Counted from the stretch's first letter, positions 1 to 5,465 are shown. The stretch is DNA of 5,465 nucleotides from an uncultured Collinsella sp. (GCA_934630385.1 CAKTWE010000102.1:1-5465), one strand, 5' to 3'. The notes: generated by a model from the sequence alone, not told the origin. Numbers and translations: made by a program.

Positions 1-1
1 A

Positions 2-38
2 CGCAAAGGAAAGCACTTAATGTGCTTTCCGTCTTGCG
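2..38 (+). other. Imperfect hairpin of unknown role upstream of the str operon
   Basis: Positions 8-16 (GGAAAGCAC) pair perfectly with 22-30 (GTGCTTTCC) around a 5-nt loop. An outer 5-bp stem, 2-6 (CGCAA) with 34-38 (TTGCG), extends it across a small internal loop. No run of T follows on the + strand and only three follow on the - strand, so it is not a convincing intrinsic terminator in either direction. It may belong to the 3' end of an upstream transcript, acting as an RNA-stabilising or processing element. The gene before the window is not visible. Confidence 0.5.
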
Positions 39-82
39 CAGGACTGTAGAGCAGCAAACTTAAACAGCGGGCGGCCCGTTCC

Positions 83-119
83 GGGAATCCGCCCCCGCGC
101 ACAGGAGGGGATTCCTTTT
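83..119 (+). terminator. Probable intrinsic terminator of an upstream transcription unit
   Basis: Positions 84-90 (GGAATCC) pair with 109-115 (GGATTCC), enclosing a C-rich/G-rich 18-nt loop in which one or two further C-G pairs are possible. Four T residues follow at once (116-119), then GTGT. The short T run and large loop make it weaker than the terminator after rpsJ. It lies upstream of the str promoter, so it most likely ends transcription arriving from the left; the neighbour there could be rpoC, but it is not in the window. Confidence 0.55.
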
Positions 120-174
120 GTGTAGGCTTTGCGGAAATGTGCCAATTTTGGGATACGCCCGGCGGCGTGGTCTG

Positions 175-203
175 TTGACGGCACAGCTAACGCCACGTAT
201 CCT
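175..203 (+). promoter_or_regulatory. Predicted housekeeping-sigma promoter of the str operon
   Basis: A -35 box TTGACG (175-180, 5 of 6 consensus bases) and a -10 box TATCCT (198-203, 4 of 6) are separated by exactly 17 bp. No better pair is seen between 1 and 296. Transcription would begin near 209-211, giving a leader of about 85-90 nt before the TTG of rpsL. The position, just after a terminator-like hairpin and just before the first gene, fits the operon promoter. The start site is predicted, not measured. Confidence 0.65.
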
Positions 204-219
204 ATCGAACTGCGTGTTT

Positions 220-242
220 CGTAGGGGGATGCTGACCCCTCG
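220..242 (+). promoter_or_regulatory. Possible leader hairpin 1 in the rpsL 5' UTR
   Basis: Positions 223-227 (AGGGG) pair with 236-240 (CCCCT) around an 8-nt loop, and 220-221 can pair with 241-242 past a bulged T222. It would sit about 10 nt from the predicted transcription start. Such a 5'-proximal stem could stabilise the mRNA or take part in regulation. No T run follows, so it is not an attenuator on its own. The role is inferred only from position. Confidence 0.3.
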
Positions 243-277
243 ATTCAAGCCGTTGCACTTTACAGAAAGCTGGAATC
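242..277 (+). promoter_or_regulatory. Possible leader hairpin 2 in the rpsL 5' UTR
   Basis: Positions 242-246 (GATTC) pair with 273-277 (GAATC), then after an A/G mismatch 248-250 (AGC) pair with 269-271 (GCT), leaving an 18-nt loop. It ends 5 nt before the rpsL Shine-Dalgarno sequence and does not mask it. It competes for one base with leader hairpin 1. With eight pairs and a large loop it may be chance. Confidence 0.2.
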
Positions 278-282
278 ATTCG

Positions 283-290
283 AGAAGGAG
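283..290 (+). promoter_or_regulatory. Strong Shine-Dalgarno site fixing the TTG start of rpsL
   Basis: AGAAGGAG lies 6 nt before the TTG at 297. This spacing, plus the fact that translation from this TTG gives the near-universal S12 N-terminus PTINQLVR, decides the start although no ATG or GTG is used. Confidence 0.85.
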
Positions 291-296
291 TACGCT

Positions 297-674
297 TTGC
301 CTACTATTAACCAGCTGGTTCGCCAGGGCCGTCGTTCCGTGCCCAAGAAGTCCAAGAACGCTGCTCTGCAGCACAACTCCCAGAAGCGCGGCGTGTGCAC
401 CCGCGTCTTCACCACGAGCCCCAAGAAGCCGAACTCGGCTCTTCGTAAGGTTGCCCGTGTTCGCCTCGTCAACGGCATCGAAGTTACTGCTTACATCCCG
501 GGTGAGGGCCACAACCTGCAGGAGCACTCCATCGTGCTCGTCCGCGGCGGTCGTGTCCGTGACCTCCCTGGTGTCCGTTATCACGTCATCCGTGGCGCCT
601 ACGACGCTGCTCCGGTCCAGAACCGTATGCAGGCCCGTTCCAAGTACGGTGCTAAGCGCCCCAAGGCCAAATAA
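297..674 (+). CDS. rpsL: 30S ribosomal protein S12
   Basis: S12 sits at the decoding centre of the small subunit, monitors codon-anticodon pairing and is the classic streptomycin-resistance locus. The 125-residue product matches the usual 123-125. It begins PTINQLVR and contains QKRGVCTRV (29-37), [10 protein letters not shown] (42-51), [10 protein letters not shown] (69-78), the 84-91 loop and the basic tail [10 protein letters not shown] (113-122). Lys43 is wild type and Asp89, the residue methylthiolated by RimO in many bacteria, is present. Position 88 is Arg (codon CGT, 558-560) where E. coli and most bacteria have Lys. Arg at this site is a known streptomycin-resistance substitution, so reduced sensitivity is possible but only inferred. 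It is the first gene of the operon, started by TTG behind a strong ribosome binding site, with codon use typical of very highly expressed genes. Confidence 0.98.
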   Translation: MPTINQLVRQGRRSVPKKSKNAALQHNSQKRGVCTRVFTTSPKKPNSALRKVARVRLVNGIEVTAYIPGEGHNLQEHSIVLVRGGRVRDLPGVRYHVIRGAYDAAPVQNRMQARSKYGAKRPKAK

Positions 675-698
675 GCCAGATAACGTTTTGATACTTTC

Positions 699-726
699 GC
701 CGTGTGCCGCCTAAGCGCCGCACGGT
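699..726 (+). promoter_or_regulatory. Strong hairpin in the rpsL-rpsG intercistronic region, candidate S7 autoregulatory site
   Basis: Positions 700-706 pair with 719-725 (CCGTG with CACGG, then a U-G and a G-C pair). After a single C/C mismatch, 708-710 (CGC) pair with 715-717 (GCG) across the tetraloop CUAA (711-714). That gives ten pairs and an optional G-U at the base. No T run follows, so it is not a terminator, and it ends 8 nt before the rpsG ribosome binding site (735-740). In E. coli, S7 represses translation by binding the S12-S7 intercistronic RNA. The position matches, but the fold differs in detail and binding is inferred. Confidence 0.5.
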
Positions 727-747
727 AGACACTTAAGGAGATTTCAC

Positions 748-1221
748 ATGCCGCGTCGTGCAGCAGCTAATCGTCGTGAGGTTCAGCCTGACGCCGTTTA
801 CAACAACCGCCTGGTGACTCAGCTCATCAACAAGGTCCTTCTTGACGGCAAGAAGGCCACCGCTGAGCGCATCGTTTACACCGCTTTCGAGATCGTTGCC
901 GAGAAGTCCGAGGGTGGCGACGCTCTCGCTACCTTCAAGAAGGCTATGGACAACGTCAAGCCCACGCTCGAGGTTAAGCCCAAGCGTGTCGGTGGCGCTA
1001 CCTATCAGGTCCCGATGGAGGTCAACTCCCGTCGTTCCACCGCTCTGGGTATCCGCTGGATCGTCAACTTCTCCCGCGCTCGCAAGGAGAAGACCATGGC
1101 CGAGCGTCTCGCCAACGAGATCCTCGACGCCTCCAACGGCCTGGGCGCTTCCGTCAAGAAGCGTGAGGACGTCTTCAAGATGGCCGAGGCCAACCGCGCG
1201 TTCTCTCACTATCGTTGGTAA
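748..1221 (+). CDS. rpsG: 30S ribosomal protein S7
   Basis: S7 nucleates assembly of the 30S head by binding the 3' major domain of 16S rRNA, and it contacts tRNA and mRNA near the E/exit site. The 157-residue product fits the family (about 156). It has the basic N-terminus PRRAAANRR, the helix [18 protein letters not shown] (31-48), the beta-hairpin around [12 protein letters not shown] (81-92) that reaches toward the E site, [14 protein letters not shown] (93-106), and the conserved end [10 protein letters not shown]. The ATG is preceded by AAGGAG (735-740) at 7 nt. It lies 73 nt after rpsL, a gap holding a strong hairpin, and only 19 nt before fusA, so translation of the two may be linked. 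S7 is a translational autoregulator in E. coli; whether it is here is unknown. Confidence 0.98.
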   Translation: MPRRAAANRREVQPDAVYNNRLVTQLINKVLLDGKKATAERIVYTAFEIVAEKSEGGDALATFKKAMDNVKPTLEVKPKRVGGATYQVPMEVNSRRSTALGIRWIVNFSRARKEKTMAERLANEILDASNGLGASVKKREDVFKMAEANRAFSHYRW

Positions 1222-1240
1222 GTTAAGGTAAGGAACTAAC

Positions 1241-3340
1241 ATGGCTAAGCCTAAGTACAAGCTTTCCGATACCCGTAACATCGGCATCATGGCTCACATC
1301 GATGCCGGTAAGACCACCACGACCGAGCGTATTCTTTACTACACCGGTAAGACCCACAAGATCGGTGAGGTCCATGAGGGCGCTGCCACCATGGACTGGA
1401 TGGTTCAGGAGCAGGAGCGCGGCGTAACCATTACCTCCGCTGCTACCACGTGCTTCTGGAACAAGGACGGCAAGGACTACCGCATCCAGATCATCGACAC
1501 CCCGGGCCACGTTGACTTCACCGCCGAGGTCGAGCGCTGCCTGCGCGTCCTCGATGGCGCTGTCGCCGTCTTCGACGCCGTTGCCGGCGTTCAGCCCCAG
1601 TCTGAGACCGTTTGGCGTCAGGCTTCTACCTTCAACGTCCCCCGCATCGCCTTCATCAACAAGTATGACCGCGTGGGTGCTGACTTCTTCAACGCTATCG
1701 AGACCATGAAGGATCGTCTCGACGCCAACGCCGTGGCCGCTCAGGTCCCGATGGGCGCCGAGGACAACTTCTGGGGCGTCATCGACCTCGTCACCATGAC
1801 CGCATGGGACTTCAAGGCCGACGACAAGGGCATGACCTACCCCGAGCCGATGGACGAGATCCCGGCTGAGTTCGCTGATATCGCTGCCACCAAGCGCGAG
1901 GAGCTCCTCGACGCTGCTGCCAGCTTTGACGACGAGCTCATGGAGAAGATCCTCATGGAGGAGGACTTCACCGTCGAGGAGCTCAAGGCTGCTCTGCGTA
2001 AGGGTGTTCTGGCCAACGAGCTCAACCTCGTCTTCGTGGGCTCCGCCTACAAGAACAAGGGCGTCCAGGAGCTGCTCGACGCTGTCGTCGACTACCTGCC
2101 CAGCCCGCTCGACGTCGAGGCCGTCACCGGTACCGATCCGGACACCGGCGAGGAGATCCAGCGTCATCCTGACTTCGACGAGCCCTTCTCCGGCCTGGTC
2201 TTCAAGATCATGACCGACCCGTTCGTCGGTAAGCTCACCTACGTCCGCGTTTACTCCGGCCGTGCCGAGTCTGGCTCCTACGTGGTCAACGCTTCCAACG
2301 GTCAGCGTGAGCGTCTCGGTCGCATCCTCGAGATGAACGCCGCCGAGCGTATCGACCGTGATGACGCTGCCGCCGGCGACATCGTCGCTTGCGTCGGCTT
2401 CAAGAACTCCACCACCGGTGACACCCTGTGCGCCGAGGGCAAGGAGATCGTCCTCGAGAAGATCAAGTTCGCTAAGCCCGTTATCGACGTTGCCATCGAG
2501 CCCAAGACCAAGGCCGAGCAGGACAAGATGTCCCTGGCTCTGACCAAGCTCGCCGAGGAGGACCCGACCTTCCAGGTGTCCACCAACCACGAGACCGGCC
2601 AGACCATCATCGCCGGCATGGGCGAGCTGCACCTCGAGATCATCGTCGACCGTCTGCTCCGTGAGTTCAAGGTTGACGCTAACGTTGGTAAGCCCCAGGT
2701 TGCCTACCGTGAGACCGCTGGTCACGACGTCGAGAAGGCTGAGGGCAAGTTCGTCCGTCAGTCCGGCGGTCGCGGTCAGTACGGCCACGCCGTCATCAAG
2801 CTCGAGAAGATGGAGGAGGGCTTCGGCTACGAGTTCGTCAACGCTATCGTCGGCGGCGTCGTGCCCAAGGAGTACATCCCGTCCATCGACAAGGGCATCC
2901 AGGAGGCCCTGAACACCGGTGTTATCGCCGGCTTCCCGGTTCTCGATGTTAAGGTCACCCTGTTCGACGGTTCTTACCACGAGGTCGACTCCTCCGAGGC
3001 CGCCTTCAAGATCGCCGGTTCCATGGCTATCAAGGACGCCCTCAGGAAGTCCGATCCGCAGCTGCTCGAGCCGATTGTGGCTGTCGAGGTCGAGACCCCC
3101 GAGCAGTACATGGGCGACGTTATGGGCAACCTCTCCGGTCGCCGCGGCAAGATCGAGGGCATGGAGGATCGCAAGAACAGCAAGGTCATCCGTGCCAAGG
3201 TGCCGCTGGGCGAGATGTTCGGTTACGCTACCGACCTTCGCTCCCAGACCCAGGGCCGTGCATCCTACACGATGCAGTTCGACTCTTATGAGCCGGCGCC
3301 CAAGTCCGTCGTGGACGAGGTCATGAGCAAGAACGCCTAA
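1241..3340 (+). CDS. fusA: Translation elongation factor G (EF-G)
   Basis: EF-G is the cytoplasmic GTPase that drives tRNA-mRNA translocation and, with RRF, ribosome recycling. The 699-residue product has full family length. The GTPase domain (about 1-285, including the G' insert) shows P-loop AHIDAGKT (18-25), switch I RGVTI (60-64), DTPGH (86-90), NKYD (140-143) and SAYKNKG (268-274). Domain II follows (about 290-400), domain III with GMGELHLEI (459-467), domain IV (about 482-605) with [11 protein letters not shown] (509-519) and the tip loop SYHEVDSS whose His580 corresponds to E. coli His583, and domain V (about 606-690). The G4 motif has Tyr where bacterial EF-G usually has Met; the G-protein consensus NKxD is intact. 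The ATG has AAGGTAAGGA (1225-1234) upstream. The gene uses no TTA, CTA or TCA codons, a sign of very high expression. It resembles canonical fusA, not the divergent EF-G2 paralogues. No tuf follows. Confidence 0.98.
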   Translation: MAKPKYKLSDTRNIGIMAHIDAGKTTTTERILYYTGKTHKIGEVHEGAATMDWMVQEQERGVTITSAATTCFWNKDGKDYRIQIIDTPGHVDFTAEVERCLRVLDGAVAVFDAVAGVQPQSETVWRQASTFNVPRIAFINKYDRVGADFFNAIETMKDRLDANAVAAQVPMGAEDNFWGVIDLVTMTAWDFKADDKGMTYPEPMDEIPAEFADIAATKREELLDAAASFDDELMEKILMEEDFTVEELKAALRKGVLANELNLVFVGSAYKNKGVQELLDAVVDYLPSPLDVEAVTGTDPDTGEEIQRHPDFDEPFSGLVFKIMTDPFVGKLTYVRVYSGRAESGSYVVNASNGQRERLGRILEMNAAERIDRDDAAAGDIVACVGFKNSTTGDTLCAEGKEIVLEKIKFAKPVIDVAIEPKTKAEQDKMSLALTKLAEEDPTFQVSTNHETGQTIIAGMGELHLEIIVDRLLREFKVDANVGKPQVAYRETAGHDVEKAEGKFVRQSGGRGQYGHAVIKLEKMEEGFGYEFVNAIVGGVVPKEYIPSIDKGIQEALNTGVIAGFPVLDVKVTLFDGSYHEVDSSEAAFKIAGSMAIKDALRKSDPQLLEPIVAVEVETPEQYMGDVMGNLSGRRGKIEGMEDRKNSKVIRAKVPLGEMFGYATDLRSQTQGRASYTMQFDSYEPAPKSVVDEVMSKNA

Positions 3341-3365
3341 GTTCGAGCTCCCTGTTACGTAATCC

Positions 3366-3382
3366 GCGAGAACATCTCTCGC
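3366..3382 (+). promoter_or_regulatory. Small hairpin before the rpsJ ribosome binding site
   Basis: GCGAGA (3366-3371) pairs perfectly with TCTCGC (3377-3382) around the 5-nt loop ACATC, ending 7 nt before the rpsJ Shine-Dalgarno sequence. No T run follows, so read-through from fusA to rpsJ is expected. It may be an RNA processing, stability or translational-control element; nothing in the sequence decides between these. Confidence 0.35.
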
Positions 3383-3389
3383 ACTCTTT

Positions 3390-3395
3390 GGAGGT
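3390..3395 (+). promoter_or_regulatory. Strong Shine-Dalgarno site fixing the TTG start of rpsJ
   Basis: GGAGGT is a near-perfect anti-16S complement, placed 5 nt before the TTG at 3401. Translation from that TTG gives the typical S10 start ([14 protein letters not shown]), and no ATG or GTG competes at the right distance. Confidence 0.85.
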
Positions 3396-3400
3396 TTAAG

Positions 3401-3709
3401 TTGGCTACCCAGAAGATCCGCATTCGCCTCAAGGGCTATGATCACGAGGTCGTCGATCAGTCCGCGAAGCTCATCGTCGAGACCGCTCAGAAGACCGGCG
3501 CTCGCGTTTCCGGTCCTGTCCCCCTGCCCACCGAGCGCAACCTGTACACGGTTATCCGCTCGCCGCACGTGAACAAGGACTCCCGTGAGCAGTTCGAGAT
3601 GCGCACCCACAAGCGCCTCATCGACATCCTCGACCCCACCTCGGGCACCGTTGATTCGCTCATGCGTCTCGACCTCCCCGCTGGCGTCGACATCGACATC
3701 AAGCTCTAA
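3401..3709 (+). CDS. rpsJ: 30S ribosomal protein S10 (NusE)
   Basis: S10 is a 30S head protein that also works as NusE, pairing with NusB in rRNA antitermination and contacting NusG in transcription-translation coupling. The 102-residue product has family length. Visible are the N-terminal strand [12 protein letters not shown] (4-15), GPVPLPTE (38-45) leading into the extended loop, the diagnostic [19 protein letters not shown] (54-72), and [15 protein letters not shown] at the end. Val57, where substitutions affect tigecycline sensitivity in other bacteria, is wild type. It starts with TTG. In E. coli, rpsJ opens the S10 operon (rplC, rplD and others). Here it is the last gene of the str operon: a terminator begins 26 nt after its stop and no rplC follows. 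tuf, which often lies between fusA and rpsJ, is absent. Confidence 0.98.
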   Translation: MATQKIRIRLKGYDHEVVDQSAKLIVETAQKTGARVSGPVPLPTERNLYTVIRSPHVNKDSREQFEMRTHKRLIDILDPTSGTVDSLMRLDLPAGVDIDIKL

Positions 3710-3735
3710 GCTTTTTGTCCGATAGTGCGATTTGC

Positions 3736-3768
3736 AAGGCCGCAGCCCTAAGGGTTGCGGCCTTTTTT
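3736..3768 (+). terminator. Strong intrinsic terminator ending the str operon
   Basis: GGCCGCAGCCC (3738-3748) pairs with GGGTTGCGGCC (3752-3762): 11 pairs including one G-U, loop TAA, followed by six T residues (3763-3768). Two A residues before the stem can pair with the first T residues. It points in the + direction only. Its position just after rpsJ marks the end of the ribosomal operon and isolates it from the efflux gene. Confidence 0.95.
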
Positions 3769-3795
3769 GTGCCGATGGGGTAAAGGGTCTACACT
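3767..3795 (+). promoter_or_regulatory. Weak candidate promoter for the efflux gene
   Basis: TTGTGC (3767-3772, 3 of 6) and TACACT (3790-3795, 4 of 6) have a 17-bp spacer. A start near 3802 would leave a leader of about 48 nt. The -35 half overlaps the T run of the rpsJ terminator. Some promoter is expected between 3769 and 3849 because of the strong terminator, but this match is poor and could be wrong. Confidence 0.3.
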
Positions 3796-3849
3796 ACTGA
3801 CCTATTGGACAAATGGGTGTACGAGTAAGGCCGTTGGGGGCAGGTAAAG

Positions 3850-5004
3850 ATGGTCGAGTGGATTATTAAGCGAGCACAGGGCGACCGTGCACGTGTGGGT
3901 ACGTTGACGGGCATGGTGTGCATTCTCGCCAATGTGGCACTATGCGCTGCGAAGGGTGCAATTGGCGTGCTGTCGGGATCGGTTTCGATTGTGGCGGATG
4001 CCATGAACAACCTGTCCGACGCCAGCTCGAATATCGTGAGCGTGCTGGGCTTTAAGCTGGCGAGCAAGCCGGCCGACCCCGAGCATCCTTACGGCCACGG
4101 TCGCTATGAGTATCTCTCGGGACTGGTCGTGGCGGCACTCGTGCTGCTCATCGGCGTTGAGCTGGTGAAGTCGTCGGTGGAGCGAATTATCAACCCCGAG
4201 CCTGTCGAGTTCTCGCTTGCTCTGGTGGCGGTTCTAGTGCTTTCGATGGTCGTAAAGCTCTGGATGGCGGCCCTCAACCAAAAGCTCGGCGATCGCATTG
4301 AGTCCGAGACGCTGCATGTGACCGCGCAAGATTCTAAGAACGATGTTCTTGCCACAGGCGCCGTGTTAGCGTGCGCAATTGTTTCGCAGATGACGCACAT
4401 CAATCTTGACGCATGGGTCGGCCTTGCCGTTGGCGCCTATATTGGCTGGAGCGGTTTTGAGCTTATCCAAGATACGGTGAGTCCGCTTTTGGGCCAGGTG
4501 CCCGATCCTAAGCTGGTCAAGCACATTCGAGACAAGATCATGAGCTACCCCGGCGTTTTGGGCGTCCACGACCTTATGGTTCACGATTATGGTCCGGGCA
4601 GGAAGTTTGCAAGTGCGCACGCCGAGATGGCGGCCGAGGCCAGCCCGCTGGAAAGTCACGACACGCTCGATAACATCGAGCGGGCATTTAGGAACGAAGA
4701 CGGCATGATTGTCACGCTCCATTACGACCCCATCGTGACCGACGATCCCAAGGTGGCGAGCATGCGCCTGCGCATTCACGCCATAGCCCAGGAGATCGAT
4801 AGCCGCCTTTCGATTCATGACCTGCGCTGTGTGCCGGGTCCTACGCACACCAACGTGATCTTTGACTGCGTGCGTCCCTCGGATCTGCAGATGAGCGCCG
4901 AAGACTTAAAGCACACGCTGGCACAACGGGTCGAATCGGAATATCCCAAGTCGGTCGCCAAAATCACGATCGACGAAGACTACGCAGGCTATACCCACGA
5001 GTAG
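3850..5004 (+). CDS. CDF-family cation efflux transporter, probably manganese-exporting
   Basis: Cation diffusion facilitators are membrane dimers that export divalent metals in exchange for protons. About six membrane segments are visible (near 18-38, 40-66, 88-108, 120-142, 160-178, 186-204). The predicted transport site is Asn53/Asp57 in the second (NxxxD, in ADAMNNLSD) and Asp161/Asp165 in the fifth (DxxxD, in AQDSKND). This pattern is known from Mn exporters such as MntE, whereas zinc exporters have His at one or both sites. The cytoplasmic part is long: a ferredoxin-like domain at about 215-294 with His240, His257 and the HxD motif 291-293 as in YiiP, then a second similar domain at about 303-378. 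At 384 residues it exceeds the usual 300. The ATG is the only start after an in-frame stop at 3826-3828, with only a weak AGG ribosome site. Codons are more mixed than in the ribosomal genes. Mn specificity is inferred. Confidence 0.9.
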   Translation: MVEWIIKRAQGDRARVGTLTGMVCILANVALCAAKGAIGVLSGSVSIVADAMNNLSDASSNIVSVLGFKLASKPADPEHPYGHGRYEYLSGLVVAALVLLIGVELVKSSVERIINPEPVEFSLALVAVLVLSMVVKLWMAALNQKLGDRIESETLHVTAQDSKNDVLATGAVLACAIVSQMTHINLDAWVGLAVGAYIGWSGFELIQDTVSPLLGQVPDPKLVKHIRDKIMSYPGVLGVHDLMVHDYGPGRKFASAHAEMAAEASPLESHDTLDNIERAFRNEDGMIVTLHYDPIVTDDPKVASMRLRIHAIAQEIDSRLSIHDLRCVPGPTHTNVIFDCVRPSDLQMSAEDLKHTLAQRVESEYPKSVAKITIDEDYAGYTHE

Positions 5005-5043
5005 AGCCGCGCCGATAAAGCAAGTTATATAGAAGGGGAGAGC

Positions 5044-5465
5044 ATGAAGCGTCTATATCTACTCCGCCACGGTCAGACAGAATTCAACGTTAAAAAGCTG
5101 GTCCAGGGCCGCTGCGATTCTCCGTTGACCGACCTGGGTCGTCAGCAAGCCGGGATGGCAGCCGCGTGGCTCAAAGCCCACAACGTCGTTCCCGACAAAG
5201 TGGTCTCTTCGCCCTTAGGCCGAGCCATGGACACGGCAAGTCTCGTCGCAACCGAACTCCTCGGCCCGGACGCTGCCGTCGAGCCCTGCGAAGGCATCAT
5301 CGAGCGCAGCTACGGCTCCTTCGAAGAGGGCCCCCACGACGCCCTACCCACCGACGTCTGGGACCCCGGCGAGGACCTGATCCCATTTGGCGGAGAAGGA
5401 AGCCATGCCCTGCAGGAGCGCATGGTAAGCACCCTCACCAATCTCATGGGCGCTAAGGACACCGA
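5044..5465 (+). CDS. Histidine phosphatase / phosphoglycerate mutase-like protein, 3' end cut by the window
   Basis: The reading frame is open to the window edge: 140 complete codons, with no stop yet. It shows the branch-1 histidine phosphatase fold, which works through a phospho-histidine intermediate. LLRHGQTEFN (6-15) carries the catalytic His9 and phosphate-binding Arg8; Gly34 follows the typical SPLTDLGRQQA (27-37); SSPLGRAMDTA (55-65) carries the second Arg (60); IIERSYGSFEEG (85-96) carries the presumed acid Glu87; FGGEG (117-121) matches the usual GGES region. The second catalytic His lies beyond the edge. Cobalamin (CobC-type) phosphatases, cofactor-dependent mutases and broad phosphatases share these motifs, so the substrate cannot be named. 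The ATG is preceded by AAGGGGAG (5033-5040). It starts 39 nt after the efflux gene without an intervening terminator, so co-transcription is likely, though no functional link is evident. Confidence 0.9.
   Translation, partial: MKRLYLLRHGQTEFNVKKLVQGRCDSPLTDLGRQQAGMAAAWLKAHNVVPDKVVSSPLGRAMDTASLVATELLGPDAAVEPCEGIIERSYGSFEEGPHDALPTDVWDPGEDLIPFGGEGSHALQERMVSTLTNLMGAKDT

Noticed and set aside
2..133. CGCAAAG (2-8) and CTTTGCG (127-133) as an inverted repeat of a mobile element
   Set aside because: Seven bases in 130 nt is within chance, there is no transposase or target duplication, and the left copy is already part of a local hairpin.
129..157. An alternative promoter TTGCGG with GATACG, 17-bp spacer
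   Set aside because: Both boxes match only 3 of 6 consensus bases; the pair at 175-203 is much better.
253..281. TTGCAC (253-258) as a second -35 box close to rpsL
   Set aside because: At a 17-bp spacing the -10 position reads TCATTC, which is not a credible box, and the transcript would start on the ribosome binding site.
118..714. A 198-codon + strand frame running from the leader through rpsL
   Set aside because: It overlaps rpsL in another frame, has an Arg/Ser/Pro/Leu-rich product typical of shadow frames, and crosses the predicted promoter.
733..1290. A 185-codon - strand frame over rpsG
   Set aside because: It is an antisense shadow of a certain S7 gene, with no family resemblance.
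1223..3610. A 795-codon open frame on the - strand covering all of fusA and most of rpsJ
   Set aside because: It is exactly in register with the sense codons, so it stays open only because fusA and the start of rpsJ avoid TTA, CTA and TCA. It has a repetitive Leu/Val/Gly/Asp-rich composition and no recognisable domain.
5025..5031. TTATATA as a -10 box for the phosphatase-like gene
   Set aside because: No -35-like sequence lies 16-18 bp upstream and the start would fall within the ribosome binding site; co-transcription with the efflux gene is simpler.
5166..5456. A 96-codon + strand frame in the last 300 bases
   Set aside because: It is the wrong frame of the histidine-phosphatase gene starting at 5044; its product is Arg/Pro/His-rich low-complexity sequence.

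Overview
The window is almost entirely coding on the + strand. It carries a compact bacterial 'str' translation operon (rpsL-rpsG-fusA-rpsJ), then a separate cation-efflux gene and the 5' part of a histidine-phosphatase (phosphoglycerate mutase-like) gene that runs off the right edge. GC content is high. The ribosomal genes show strong preference for C- and G-ending codons, and both rpsL and rpsJ start with TTG. The protein sequences and the order fusA-rpsJ without tuf suggest a high-GC Gram-positive anaerobe of the Coriobacteriia (Collinsella-like, Actinomycetota). That assignment is recognition from memory and was not tested by a search.

Layout: positions 1-296 contain no gene. They hold an imperfect hairpin (2-38), a probable intrinsic terminator for something upstream (83-119), a good sigma-70-type promoter (TTGACG, 17-bp spacer, TATCCT; 175-203) and an untranslated leader of roughly 85-90 nt with two possible hairpins. 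rpsL (297-674), rpsG (748-1221), fusA (1241-3340) and rpsJ (3401-3709) follow with gaps of 73, 19 and 60 nt. The rpsL-rpsG gap holds a strong hairpin where, in E. coli, S7 binds its own mRNA. A textbook terminator (3736-3768) closes the operon directly after rpsJ.

Downstream, a 384-residue CDF-family metal exporter (3850-5004) has the NxxxD/DxxxD metal-site signature associated with manganese exporters and two successive cytoplasmic ferredoxin-like domains. After 39 nt comes the partial phosphatase-fold gene (5044 to edge), probably co-transcribed with it.

The operon genes supply small-subunit proteins S12 (decoding), S7 (mRNA exit/E site) and S10 (also NusE in antitermination) together with the translocase EF-G. 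The last two genes are metabolic or homeostatic and unrelated. I found no mobile element, CRISPR array, RNA gene or clearly undescribed system. The points worth a second look are a natural Arg at S12 position 88 (a known streptomycin-resistance substitution), the separation of rpsJ from any S10 operon, the doubled CDF regulatory domain, and several untested RNA structures.
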